Shown here piece by piece: positions 14,698 to 22,396 of a stretch of DNA of 44,217 nt. The notes below the pieces were generated by a model, which saw nothing but the letters and a program-made list of their open reading frames with translations, was not told the DNA's origin and did no database searches. The stretch spans positions 1 to 44,217 of the forward strand of contig NZ_VXKJ01000002.1 of assembly GCF_008693075.1 (NCBI RefSeq), given 5' to 3'. Position 1 is the first letter of the stretch; each line of letters begins with the position of its first letter. The stretch is from Corynebacterium phocae. Lineage in GTDB: Bacteria; Actinomycetota; Actinomycetes; Mycobacteriales; Mycobacteriaceae. The translations under genes were made by a program, and so were the position numbers.

Positions 14698-15179
14698 GGT
14701 TTACCTGCCTCCCAACATTCCAGATAGTCGAACGGATACAACATCTTATAGTAGTGCTCTTGGAACGTTCCGTGAACAACCCGGCGAGATTTCTCTTCCT
14801 CGACACCCCCGCTTAGGTGCTCGTGGACGTACCGGTCACTGTCACTACAGTCAATGAAATACTGATGACTGTGAACAGAGCTATGCCACGTATCGGTGCG
14901 CCTCACCTGCTCAAAGTTAGGTTGCTCGCCTTTGAGTTTCTGGCAGCGGCTATACGCTGCATGAGCGGGCGTAACGTTGAGCATGAGTGCGAATTGTTCC
15001 ACCAACCCGTCCTGACCCTGCCATTCTCGAACGTGCAGGATAGTTCCTAACTCAGCCATTTCGATTCGGTCAGTGCGAAAATCGGCGGTTTCGTCCGGAT
15101 CTGGGTACGGTACCGCCTCGTCCGGCGGCATACTCATGTCTGCCAGACGGTAGTTCTTTTTGTTCGGGTTAGGAGGCAT
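14694..15179 (-). CDS. Unknown 161-aa protein, first gene of an overlapping pair
   Basis: I do not recognise this family. The N-terminus is proline-rich and charged. The middle has a predicted alpha/beta core with TWHSSVHSHQYFIDCSDSDRY, which has three histidines close together followed by acidic residues. The C-terminus is aromatic (FQEHYYKMLYPFDYLECW). I prefer ATG at 15179 over TTG at 15188: TAGGAT, 11-17 nt upstream, could be a -10 box of a near-leaderless mRNA. The stop overlaps the ATG of the 147-aa gene. Lies inside the repeat-bounded island. Confidence 0.68.
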   Translation of the reverse strand: MPPNPNKKNYRLADMSMPPDEAVPYPDPDETADFRTDRIEMAELGTILHVREWQGQDGLVEQFALMLNVTPAHAAYSRCQKLKGEQPNFEQVRRTDTWHSSVHSHQYFIDCSDSDRYVHEHLSGGVEEEKSRRVVHGTFQEHYYKMLYPFDYLECWEAGKP

Positions 15180-15220
15180 ACTTGTCAATCCTAGCGGCTC
15201 TAAAACATCACGTACGATCC

Positions 15221-15626
15221 TTAACCCGCAATGGCTCTTGGGAAAAAGTACGGTCGCAAACGTTTATTCCAATCGCCCGCGATAGGAAAGGCCTGCAGGC
15301 ACAAGTTGTCCTGTAGATTTTTTGCTCGTAGCAAGGGACCTTGTCTTTTCTTTCTTGACCGTCTATCGTACGCTACCAAATTTTTACCGCGACTCGGTTC
15401 GAGATAAATATCTATGGCCGAGTCTCTTGCGGGCATGTCTTCGCTGGGCCGCGTAGCAGAGTCGGGGAGGGGGTATTGGTATTGCGCACTATCACGTGGG
15501 GCCTGCTGGAAGGGTTTCGTGTCGCTAGGTGAAAACCTTAATGTGTCGATTGGCAAACTGTGCACGGGTTTCACATCGTTGAGGTTCTCCCGCGTCCGGG
15601 CGTCCTGAGACTGCTTCCAGAGCAGG
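15221..15626 (-). pseudogene. Headless second copy of higA (C-terminal part only)
   Basis: From 15626 leftwards the frame reads LLWKQSQDARTRENLNDVKP and onward, matching the last 92 residues of the higA product at 3796-4305, but the helix-turn-helix half is absent. The copy has also lost the stop: TAA of the left copy is AAA here, so the frame runs on to 15221. There is no credible start, so it is a fragment carried by the right direct repeat. Confidence 0.88.
15261..15626. repeat. Right copy of the island-bounding direct repeat
   Basis: Same orientation as 3709-4075, 366 bases, about 97% identical. Differences cluster at the inner right end (GCGTCCTGAGAC here versus GCATTGTGGGAC) and at the higA stop. 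Recombination between the copies would excise about 11.55 kb, carrying higA's head, the NYN/methylase module, hsdMSR and the unknown pair. Confidence 0.97.
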
Positions 15627-15655
15627 CTGGGAACCCCTGAGAACCCTTGGTTCGG

Positions 15656-15717
15656 AATTGGCAGGTTAAACCCGCAGAAATTGGCAGGTTAAACCCGCAG
15701 AAATTGGCAGGTTTTTC
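15656..15717 (+). repeat. 23-bp tandem repeats upstream of the ATPase gene
   Basis: Two perfect units beginning AATTGGCAGGTTAAACCCG (15656-15678 and 15679-15701) are followed by a partial third (15702 onward, to GGCAGGTTTTTC). Each full unit contains the palindrome GGTT-A-AACC. They end about 35 nt upstream of the extended -10 of the 15762 gene, so they look like operator repeats rather than a CRISPR, since no spacers separate them. Confidence 0.8.
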
Positions 15718-15746
15718 GTGGTGCCGGATGGCTTTACGGATCTACC

Positions 15747-15755
15747 TGGTAAAAT
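15747..15755 (+). promoter_or_regulatory. Extended -10 box, leaderless ATPase gene
   Basis: TGGTAAAAT contains an extended -10 (TGn + TAAAAT, 5/6 to TATAAT). It ends exactly 6 nt before the ATG at 15762, so transcription should begin at or next to the start codon. No ribosome-binding site is visible, which agrees. Confidence 0.65.
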
Positions 15756-15761
15756 GAGCAA

Positions 15762-17009
15762 ATGACTTATTTACCGCGCTCCATAGACAGGCACCTTGAT
15801 TTCTTCACAGAATTCGCGGCTGCCGTATGCGTGGACGGAGCCCGGGCAACTGGAAAGACTGAAACTTGCTCCCGGCGTGCAGACTTTTCCTATTTCTTGG
15901 ACTCGCCTTCCGATAGGGCACCTTTAGAAGCGGATATTGACCTGACCTCCCTTCCGGAGGGAACTATCCTGCTCGACGAATGGCAAAACTTGCCCCAGGT
16001 GTGGAACTCCGTACGGCGCCGGGTGGACAGCGGTGAGAAACCCGGACGCTTCCTCATCACGGGAAGCGCAAGCCCATTGCCGGATAACGGAACCCACACC
16101 GGGGCGGGCCGAATTTACTCGGTCCACATGCGGCCCATGGGACTTCATGAGCGGATTTTCGAAACCCCTACCGTCGCCCTCAGGCAGTTGCAGCAAGGAG
16201 GCGCGCAAATTAGCGGTAGCACCGGGAAGACTATTGGGGATTACTGCCAGGAAATCGCCGGCAGCGGCTTTCCAGCTCTCATTGAAGCTCCATGGGAATG
16301 GCGGATGGAATTTCTGGATTCCTACCTAACCAGGATCGTTGACCGCGACCTTCCATCTTTGGGCGAATCTTTGCGGTCACCGGAGACTTTCCACCGGTGG
16401 ATGAGGGCTTATGCAGCGGCAACATCAACTACTACCAGTTACAGCAAAATCATCAACTCCACTTCGGGATCTGACGGCGCGCAACTTTCGCGTGAGACAA
16501 ACCGGCGTTTCCGGGATCTTCTCCAAAGGATTTGGGTGCTGGATCCACTGCCAGCCTGGCATAGCGGGCGGAATCCCCTCAAAGAAGTGACTCAGACCCC
16601 CAAGCATCACCTGGTTGACCCTGCGCTTGCTATGCGCCTTCTGGACTTGCAGGGCAGGGATCTGCTGACGCCAAGGGGGTCGCACATGCTTGGGCCCATG
16701 TTCGAAGCTCTCGCGACTCTGACGGTACGGGCTGCAGCCACTGCCACCGGATCTAAGGTCCGGCACCTGCGAACCCACGGCGGCAGGAACGAGGTGGATC
16801 TGGTGGTAACCGACAAGGAAGGTTACCACGTTGGGCTGGAGGTGAAATCAGCCAATTTTGTAGAGGACAAAGACGTGACTCAACTTCTGTGGTTCAAAAA
16901 CGAAGTGGGAGAGGACGTCCGTGATGTCGTAGTTATCTACAGCGGTGCGCACGCATACCGGCGCCAAGATGGGGTAGCCTGCATCCCCCTTGGATTGCTG
17001 GGGGAGTAA
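15762..17009 (+). CDS. AAA_14 / DUF4143-type ATPase
   Basis: A 415-aa protein of the widespread ATP-binding family with an N-terminal P-loop domain and a C-terminal DUF4143 domain. Walker A is G26ARATGKT33 and Walker B is ILLDE (69-73); an ITGSAS sensor-like strand follows near 107. The C-terminal region has GGRNEVDLVV...GLEVKSA, a layout like a PD-(D/E)xK nuclease core. Cellular roles in this family are mostly unknown, and some members sit in defence or mobile regions. The ATG is fixed by the leaderless promoter. It lies just outside the right direct repeat with 23-bp repeats upstream, so it may belong to the same accessory region. Monocistronic. Confidence 0.85.
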   Translation: MTYLPRSIDRHLDFFTEFAAAVCVDGARATGKTETCSRRADFSYFLDSPSDRAPLEADIDLTSLPEGTILLDEWQNLPQVWNSVRRRVDSGEKPGRFLITGSASPLPDNGTHTGAGRIYSVHMRPMGLHERIFETPTVALRQLQQGGAQISGSTGKTIGDYCQEIAGSGFPALIEAPWEWRMEFLDSYLTRIVDRDLPSLGESLRSPETFHRWMRAYAAATSTTTSYSKIINSTSGSDGAQLSRETNRRFRDLLQRIWVLDPLPAWHSGRNPLKEVTQTPKHHLVDPALAMRLLDLQGRDLLTPRGSHMLGPMFEALATLTVRAAATATGSKVRHLRTHGGRNEVDLVVTDKEGYHVGLEVKSANFVEDKDVTQLLWFKNEVGEDVRDVVVIYSGAHAYRRQDGVACIPLGLLGE

Positions 17010-17441
17010 ATAACAAGAGAATTCTCGAATCTGCTCTTGAGCGACAGGTTAGGGCTTACAGCTAGCGACACGAAAAACGTTCCAGTGGGAGTTTGGGTGT
17101 AGTTTCTTCTTGCTGGGGTGGTGCTGGTGGAGCTGCAACGGTTTGCCCGGTTACTTCCCCCAAAGTTAAAAACAACCTCCTTAACGTAGTTCTAGTCACC
17201 CAAAACCGACTACTTAAGGATTTTGCTTATGTCCTTAAAGACCGCTTGTAATAGATCTTTGCAATAGGTAAAAGAACAACTGCATGGTAGTCCATGATTA
17301 TGGCCGCATCCCCTTTTTGTCCGTTAACCCCCAGGCGCCGGGGTAGAAAAAGAATGGGCGGGCCTTCCCACGAAGGAAGAGCCAGTTAACCCTCTTTTTA
17401 GATCCCCGGCTGCAGCCATGCGCTGAACCCTGGAGATTTTT
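17010..17441. other. Gene-free stretch with a terminator
   Basis: No credible gene in 432 bases. The only structure I see is the terminator-like hairpin at 17347-17399, placed to end the minus-strand 248-aa gene. The rest is AT-richer than its surroundings. Confidence 0.5.
17347..17399 (-). terminator. Terminator, first of two related copies
   Basis: On the minus strand GGCTCTTCC-TTCGT-GGGAAGGCC forms a stem followed by CCCGCCCATTCTTTTT; a T-run is also present on the plus side (CTCTTTTT). The same sequence with few changes recurs at 18604-18654. Confidence 0.65.
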
Positions 17442-18188
17442 CTAATTCCGCAAGATTTTGTCTTGGTTATTTTGTGGGCATTCCCATCCTTCGGGAACGG
17501 GCATGCCTAGTTCTTCCGTAAGCACCTGAAAAGCTGCTTGAGGGCAGTCGCGCACCACCGCAGCTGTCTGGATTTCACGCCAACGTAGTCGGGCCTTTTT
17601 TAACTGCGTACTCCATCTATTGTTGTCAACATCGAGGTTGAACTCAATCCGGAGGGTTTCCAGCACATCTTCGAGACAAGGGCGGAACCGATGCCCACCC
17701 GTCGGAAAGTGAAAGTTGGAGATAAGCGGAATTGTGTCGAAGTATTTCTTCACCTTCGACGAGTTGTCTGGGGAGACTTTCGTTGTAAACCCAAGAAGAT
17801 GAGTAAATTCGTCGCGGTGGCCGTGAATGTGGATGTGTGAGCTGGGTTGTTTGGTGTTTCTCCGGTCGTAATCAACGCGGAATAGGGGTGTCCCCTCCAC
17901 TTTTCCATAAGGAAAAACCGAAAAGCTTGATTTCTCGACTGCCAGGTACGAGTTCGTTGAGTCCCAGCGGCACCAGTACTCCAGCTGAAGTCCAAGAATT
18001 CGCTTTCCTTGACTGTGTAGCAATACGGCTCCTGGTTTCCCGTCATCGGAGAGGCGTAGTCTAACTACAATCTTGTCCCGGGTGGACAATGGATCGAAAT
18101 AGTATTGTTTGCCAGTGAAAGCTTCCAGTGAGTCGGAAAGCTTGTTGGTGAATTCGCCTACCAGCTTGTTAAGCTCACCATTAGTCAA
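17442..18188 (-). CDS. Unknown 248-aa protein paired with a 62-aa protein
   Basis: Start is TTG at 18188, overlapping the end of the 62-aa gene by 8 nt; no ATG is in frame nearby. I do not recognise the family with certainty. The sequence has a beta-rich middle (RIVVRLRL-like strands, PLFRVDYDRR), a histidine cluster SHIHIHGHRDEF around residue 117, and GGHRFRPCLEDVLETLRIEF near residue 170. The C-terminal third is helical (KKARLRWREIQTAAVV). Histidine-rich HIHIxG proteins of this sort occur as second genes of small operons in actinobacteria. Metal binding or nuclease activity is possible but unproven. The pair has toxin-antitoxin-like architecture: small protein first, overlapping larger one second. 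Confidence 0.75.
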   Translation of the reverse strand: MTNGELNKLVGEFTNKLSDSLEAFTGKQYYFDPLSTRDKIVVRLRLSDDGKPGAVLLHSQGKRILGLQLEYWCRWDSTNSYLAVEKSSFSVFPYGKVEGTPLFRVDYDRRNTKQPSSHIHIHGHRDEFTHLLGFTTKVSPDNSSKVKKYFDTIPLISNFHFPTGGHRFRPCLEDVLETLRIEFNLDVDNNRWSTQLKKARLRWREIQTAAVVRDCPQAAFQVLTEELGMPVPEGWECPQNNQDKILRN

Positions 18189-18369
18189 TATCGAGCAGCC
18201 ACCTTAAATCCTGGATCCGATCCCATGTAGCTCGTTCGGTGGCAGTTAATTCGTAGCGGTAAGCTCGCCTCTCGAATTCTTCCAAGTCCCCGCCAATGAT
18301 GGATTCTAATTTTTCGAGTTCGGCTCGAGCGTCTTCGGGGGAAATGAAATTAATTAACGGGGTGCTCAT
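18181..18369 (-). CDS. 62-aa small acidic protein, first gene of the pair
   Basis: ATG 18369 follows a good AGGAG. The protein is a full-length relative of the 356-544 product: FISPEDARAEL, EFERRA, and C-terminal WDRIQDLRWLLDID. Acidic, helical, no membrane segment. Its last codons overlap the TTG start of the 248-aa gene, so the two are translationally coupled. Function unknown; a partner or antitoxin-like role is an inference from size and layout. Confidence 0.78.
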   Translation of the reverse strand: MSTPLINFISPEDARAELEKLESIIGGDLEEFERRAYRYELTATERATWDRIQDLRWLLDID

Positions 18370-18603
18370 ACCGACTCCTATCCCTTTTTGCAGGTGTGTG
18401 GAAACTATGGAAACAGTGGACTATATAGGACCAGTGTTGCTTATCGGACGTTCTACTACAAGGGTATTAGTTTTGATTTTTCCTTGATTCACTATAAATG
18501 GGGGTGATAAAAACGTTTAACGCGAGACCCCGTGCGTCTGACAGGGCCCCTGGACAAGGTCTTCAAATTTTTTAAAAACTAGGTGCGTTAGCGGATGGTG
18601 CTG

Positions 18604-18654
18604 AAAAAGAAGGGCGGGCCCTCCCGCGAAGGAAGAGCCCGTTGCCTGTTTTTT
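18604..18654 (-). terminator. Bidirectional terminator after recQ, second copy
   Basis: On the minus strand GGGCTCTTCC-TTCGC-GGGAGGGCCC gives a 10-bp stem (two G-U pairs), then GCCCTTCTTTTT. On the plus strand the same stem is followed by TTTTTT (18649-18654). It serves the minus-strand recQ-like gene. Between it and the 62-aa start (18370-18600) I see only AT-rich promoter-like sequence. Confidence 0.7.
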
Positions 18655-18757
18655 GCGGGGGAAAACCCGCTTTATGGGTGTCATTGTTGCACGGAAGTAA
18701 CCGGGAGTCAACGGCAAGCGCCGGTTGCCTGGTGCTGTTGCGCGCTGCTTGCCGGGC

Positions 18758-20833
18758 TTAGGCCTGGCTGGCCATGGCCAATCCCAGGATTTCCGCGCCG
18801 GTGGTGGCGTGCAGGTGGTGGGCGGCAACGGTCAGTGACCAGCTGGTGTCCACTACATCGGTAACAAGTAGGATGGGGCCGGCAAGCTGCGGGGCGCCGC
18901 TGAAGTCCCAGTGGTTGTCCAGGGCGCGCACGCGGAAGGTGGAGTTTTGGGCGGTGACTTCCGCCGCGCCGGGGTGCACGGGGATGGTGCCGGCAAAGTC
19001 CATGCGGCCAATCTGGGCCAGGGCTTGAGCGAAGGCGGTGACCATGTCGGTGGTTTCTTGATCCGTGGTGCCCAGCGCCACCACGGTGACCGGCCGGTTG
19101 TCCCAACCCCAGTTCTTTAACACGTCCACGGCCAGGCTGAGGATGGGGTCGGAAGTCCACGGCTCGGTGGGCCGCCAGGTTTGCTCGCCCAGAACGCGGC
19201 CAAGCAGCGGCCCGGTGGTAATGGAATTGAGCCGGCCTAGCGCGCGGATGCTGGTCAGGCCCTTAATAGCGCCCTTGTAAGCCACGCCGTTAGGCCAGCG
19301 TTTGCGTACGTTGATCTCCACGCCCGGGGTGCTGGCGGCCTTGTCCACGGCGGCGGACATGGCCAGGTTCACGTCGGTGGAAAGGTGCTCACCCCGGCAG
19401 TTATCGCAGCGCCCACACGGGCCCAGCGCGGAGGGGTCATCGAGCTGCTGCCGCAGGAACTGCTCCCGGCAGGAATCCAGCGCGACGTAGTCCAGCATGG
19501 CCTGTTCCTCCTGGGCCTTGAGCGCCGCCAGCTTCTCGTAGCGTTCGGCGTCGTAGTGCCAGGGCTCACCGGTTGCTTCCCAACCGCCGCGCACGCGGTT
19601 GACCGCGCCTTCCACATCCAGGACCTTGAGTGCCTGGTCAATCCGACTGCGGCTGATGGAGACGTAGGTTTCCAGCTTGGGCGTGGAAAGGGGGCCATCG
19701 GCGGTGTTGAGTGCGTCCAGGAGCGCTGCGACTGTTTCCGGCGGTGGGAAGGAGGAGCGGGCAAAGTACTCCCAGATGTTCTTGTCCTCCGCGCCGGGGA
19801 GCAAGATGACCTCCGCGTGGTCCGTGCCACGGCCCGCGCGGCCAATGTGCTGGTAGTAGGAGACGGGGGAGCTGGGCGCGCCAAAGTGGATGACAAAGCC
19901 CAGGTCGGGTTTATCGAAGCCCATTCCTAGGGCGGAGGTGGCCACCAGCGCCTTGAGTTCGTTGCGCAGCAGCTGTTGTTCGAGCTCCTCGCGTTCTGCG
20001 GCATCCGTGCGGCCGGTGTAGGCGGCCACCGGGAAGTTGGCGGCGGCTAGGGCTTGGGCCAGCTCCTCGGCTGCGGGGACAGTCAGGCAGTAAATGATGC
20101 CGGAGCCCGGTAGCTTGCCCAGGCGGCTGGCAATCCAGGCTGCGCGCTGCGTGGAATCCGGCAGCTGGACCACGTTGAGGTGCAGGGAGGGCCGCTCCAA
20201 AGACCCGCGCAGCACGCGGGTGTGCTCACCCAGCTGGGCGTGGATGTCCGCAATCACGCGGTCGTTGGCCGTGGCGGTGGTGGCCAGCACCGGCGTGCTG
20301 GGTGCCAGGCCCGCCAACAGGTCTTTGATGCGGCGGTAGTCCGGGCGGAAGTCGTGGCCCCAGTCGGAGATACAGTGCGCTTCATCGATAACCAGCATGG
20401 CCGCAGAGCGCGCCAGGCCGGGCAGCACGTTGGCCTGGAAGTCCGGGTTGTTCAGCCGCTCCGGGGATACCAGCAGCACGTCCACCTCACCGGCCTCGAT
20501 ATCCCGGGTAATAGCGTCCCACTCCGTGACGTTGGAGCTATTGAGCGTCACGGCACGGATGCCGGCCCGCGCGGCAGCGTCCACCTGGTTGCGCATAAGG
20601 GCCAGCAGCGGGGAAACAATGACCGCCGGGCCAAAGCCCTGCCCGCGCAGCAGCTTGGCGGCAATGAAGTAGACGGCGGACTTGCCCCAACCCGTCTTTT
20701 GCACCACCACCAGGCGGCCGCGGGCGTTGACTAGGAGGTCGATTGCCTCCCACTGGTCGTCGTAGAGGGCGCTGTCCGGGTTGCCGGTGAGGTTACGCAG
20801 GTACTGGTTGGCGTCTTCGCGCGTTACGGTCAT
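18758..20833 (-). CDS. recQ: RecQ-family ATP-dependent DNA helicase with C-terminal PRTase-like domain
   Basis: A 691-aa helicase. It has the RecQ motif 0 region (YDDQWEAIDLLV), Walker A QKTGWGKSAV, DEAH box VIDEAHCISDWGHDFRPDY, ATTATAN, and motifs V-VI ATSALGMGFDKPD and QHIGRAGRG. A cysteine cluster (C-R-E-Q...CGRCDNC) forms the zinc site. The last 170 residues differ from classic RecQ and include ILLVTDVVDTSWSLTVAAHHL, like a phosphoribosyltransferase-fold domain, as in actinobacterial RecQ-like proteins. It unwinds DNA during repair and recombination. I chose ATG 20833 because TATGCT lies 7 nt upstream, as in other leaderless genes here. Confidence 0.9.
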   Translation of the reverse strand: MTVTREDANQYLRNLTGNPDSALYDDQWEAIDLLVNARGRLVVVQKTGWGKSAVYFIAAKLLRGQGFGPAVIVSPLLALMRNQVDAAARAGIRAVTLNSSNVTEWDAITRDIEAGEVDVLLVSPERLNNPDFQANVLPGLARSAAMLVIDEAHCISDWGHDFRPDYRRIKDLLAGLAPSTPVLATTATANDRVIADIHAQLGEHTRVLRGSLERPSLHLNVVQLPDSTQRAAWIASRLGKLPGSGIIYCLTVPAAEELAQALAAANFPVAAYTGRTDAAEREELEQQLLRNELKALVATSALGMGFDKPDLGFVIHFGAPSSPVSYYQHIGRAGRGTDHAEVILLPGAEDKNIWEYFARSSFPPPETVAALLDALNTADGPLSTPKLETYVSISRSRIDQALKVLDVEGAVNRVRGGWEATGEPWHYDAERYEKLAALKAQEEQAMLDYVALDSCREQFLRQQLDDPSALGPCGRCDNCRGEHLSTDVNLAMSAAVDKAASTPGVEINVRKRWPNGVAYKGAIKGLTSIRALGRLNSITTGPLLGRVLGEQTWRPTEPWTSDPILSLAVDVLKNWGWDNRPVTVVALGTTDQETTDMVTAFAQALAQIGRMDFAGTIPVHPGAAEVTAQNSTFRVRALDNHWDFSGAPQLAGPILLVTDVVDTSWSLTVAAHHLHATTGAEILGLAMASQA

Positions 20834-20840
20834 ACCCGCC

Positions 20841-20846
20841 AGCATA
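20841..20846 (-). promoter_or_regulatory. -10 box of recQ (leaderless)
   Basis: TATGCT on the minus strand is followed by 7 nt (GGCGGGT) and the ATG at 20833. The same TAnnnT + 7 nt pattern precedes several other genes in the window. Confidence 0.5.
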
Positions 20847-20911
20847 GTGCGGTGTGCTTAAAGCCCGCGTTGGTGGGACAATAGGGAAAACCACGAATCA
20901 AAGGAGCCACC

Positions 20912-21745
20912 ATGCCCGCTTTTGAAGCCGAAGTAGGAATGCCGTACTGGATTGACCTGACCACCTCAGACGCGGATGCCTCCGCGCGCTTTTATACCGA
21001 GGTCCTGGGCTGGGAAGCTGAGGAAGGCGCAGAAGGCGCTGGTTACCGCCTCATGCGCATCCAGGGTCTGCCCGTGGCCGGGCTCATCCCGCAGCCGGAG
21101 GACTCTAAGACCCCGGACACGTGGGTGACTTATTTCTTATCCCGCAACGTGGATGAGGACCTGGCCAAGGCTGAGAAGCTGGGCGGGCGCACCCTGGCCA
21201 AGCCGCAGCAGGTGGACCATGGTCTCATGGCGCTATGCGCTGATCCCACGGGCGGGCTGTTTGGCCTGATTGAGCCCAGTGGCCCGGATAAGTTCATTGC
21301 CGCCGGGGAGCCCGGCACCGCCGTGTGGCACGAGCTCAGCGTCACGCGGGATTTTCAGCAGGCCCTGGATTTCTACGGTGAGCTTTTCAATTGGGAGCTG
21401 CGCACGGTGGAAGGTACAGGTGAGGGCTTCGAGTACGCCACCGCGGAGGAAGACGGCGCGGCCTTTGCCGGTTTTTGGAACGCCGCCGGCCGTTTCCCGG
21501 AGGGCGTGGGCAGCTTCTGGCAGACCTTCCTAGGGGTGCGTGATGCCGATGCCGCCGCGCAGAAAGCCCTCGAACTAGGCGGCCAGCTCATCCAGGAGCC
21601 CATGGAGTCGCCCTTCGGGCGACTGACCGTGGTGGCGGACTCCACCGGCGCCACCGTCACCCTGGTGGAAGTGGAAGACGCCCCGGAAGAAGACCCCCGC
21701 GAGTCGGATGACCTATTTGGCCTTGAGCTCCCCGAAGACAACTAA
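20912..21745 (+). CDS. Two-domain VOC (glyoxalase/bleomycin-resistance fold) protein
   Basis: A 277-aa protein made of two VOC domains (about 5-118 and 130-250). Each starts with a strand giving IDLTTSDADASARFYTEVLGW or ELSVTRDFQQALDFYGELFNW and ends near GRLTVVADSTGATVTLV. This resembles the actinobacterial CFP30B-like family. The substrate is unknown; likely detoxification or small-molecule binding in the cytoplasm. AAAGGAG at 20900-20906 supports the ATG. The C-terminus is acidic. The next gene starts inside its 3' end, so four genes (VOC, ATL, two SMR) form one operon. Confidence 0.88.
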   Translation: MPAFEAEVGMPYWIDLTTSDADASARFYTEVLGWEAEEGAEGAGYRLMRIQGLPVAGLIPQPEDSKTPDTWVTYFLSRNVDEDLAKAEKLGGRTLAKPQQVDHGLMALCADPTGGLFGLIEPSGPDKFIAAGEPGTAVWHELSVTRDFQQALDFYGELFNWELRTVEGTGEGFEYATAEEDGAAFAGFWNAAGRFPEGVGSFWQTFLGVRDADAAAQKALELGGQLIQEPMESPFGRLTVVADSTGATVTLVEVEDAPEEDPRESDDLFGLELPEDN

Positions 21746-22046
21746 CCAGCAAGCCGCAGTGGAGGCCGTGCGCCGCGTGGTGGGGCTCGTGCCGCCCGGT
21801 AACGTCACCACCTACGGCGAGGTGGCCAAGGTGGCCGGCGTGGGCCCACGCTACGTGGGCTGGGTTATGCGCACACACGGCGCTGACCTGCCGTGGTGGC
21901 GGGTGGTCCGTGCGGACGGCACTACGCACGACCCCGCCCGCGCGCTGCCGCGCTGGGATGAAGAGGGCATCGGCGCCAGTGGTGCCAAGGCTGTGCTGTC
22001 GCTGCACGGCCTGGACGCCCGGGACTTGAAAGGACTTACCGGATGA
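21708..22046 (+). CDS. Alkyltransferase-like (ATL/MGMT-type) protein
   Basis: A 112-aa protein homologous to the C-terminal DNA-binding domain of O6-alkylguanine transferases: helix-turn-helix with NVTTYGEVAKVAGVGPRYVGWVM. At the site of the active cysteine (PCHRV) it has PWWRVV, so it cannot accept alkyl groups. The family instead flags O6-alkylguanine to nucleotide excision repair. It overlaps the VOC gene by 38 nt and its stop overlaps the first SMR start (ATGA). Confidence 0.88.
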   Translation: MTYLALSSPKTTNQQAAVEAVRRVVGLVPPGNVTTYGEVAKVAGVGPRYVGWVMRTHGADLPWWRVVRADGTTHDPARALPRWDEEGIGASGAKAVLSLHGLDARDLKGLTG

Positions 22047-22396
22047 AAGCGTGGGCATTCCTGCTCTGTGCTATCGCGGCGGAGGTGACTGCTTCGCTGA
22101 GCTTGAAGGGGGCCATCGGCGCCCCATGGCTCTACCTCGTGGTGGTGGCCGGCTACTGCGCGTCTTTTGCCTGCCTGTATATGGTCCTGCGCGCCGGGAT
22201 GGGCGTTGGCACGGCCTACGGCATTTGGGGCGCGGTGGGCGTGGTGGCCACGGCCTGCCTGGCGTACGTTATCTTCGGGGAATCCATGACCGTGCAGATG
22301 GTGGCTGGCATGGTGGTCATCATCGCGGGCGTGGTGTGCGTGGAGCTGGGATCCCCTGACCCAGAACCTTTGGAAGAGGAGGTGCTAGACCTATGA
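22043..22396 (+). CDS. SMR-family transporter subunit A
   Basis: A 117-aa protein with four membrane helices typical of small multidrug resistance proteins. The essential membrane glutamate is present (AIAAEVTASLSLKGA, E15), as are YGIWGAVGVV in helix 3 and a longer acidic C-tail. SMR proteins export cationic drugs or guanidinium by proton exchange as antiparallel dimers. The ATG overlaps the ATL stop, and its own stop overlaps the start of a second SMR gene, a layout typical of obligate heterodimers. Confidence 0.9.
   Translation: MKAWAFLLCAIAAEVTASLSLKGAIGAPWLYLVVVAGYCASFACLYMVLRAGMGVGTAYGIWGAVGVVATACLAYVIFGESMTVQMVAGMVVIIAGVVCVELGSPDPEPLEEEVLDL

Noticed and set aside
15656..15717. Possible CRISPR
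   Set aside because: Units are directly adjacent with no spacers and only 2.6 copies; no cas genes are present.
18517..19160. Pro/His-rich minus frames over the recQ 3' end
   Set aside because: Out-of-frame readings of the recQ-like gene without start signals.
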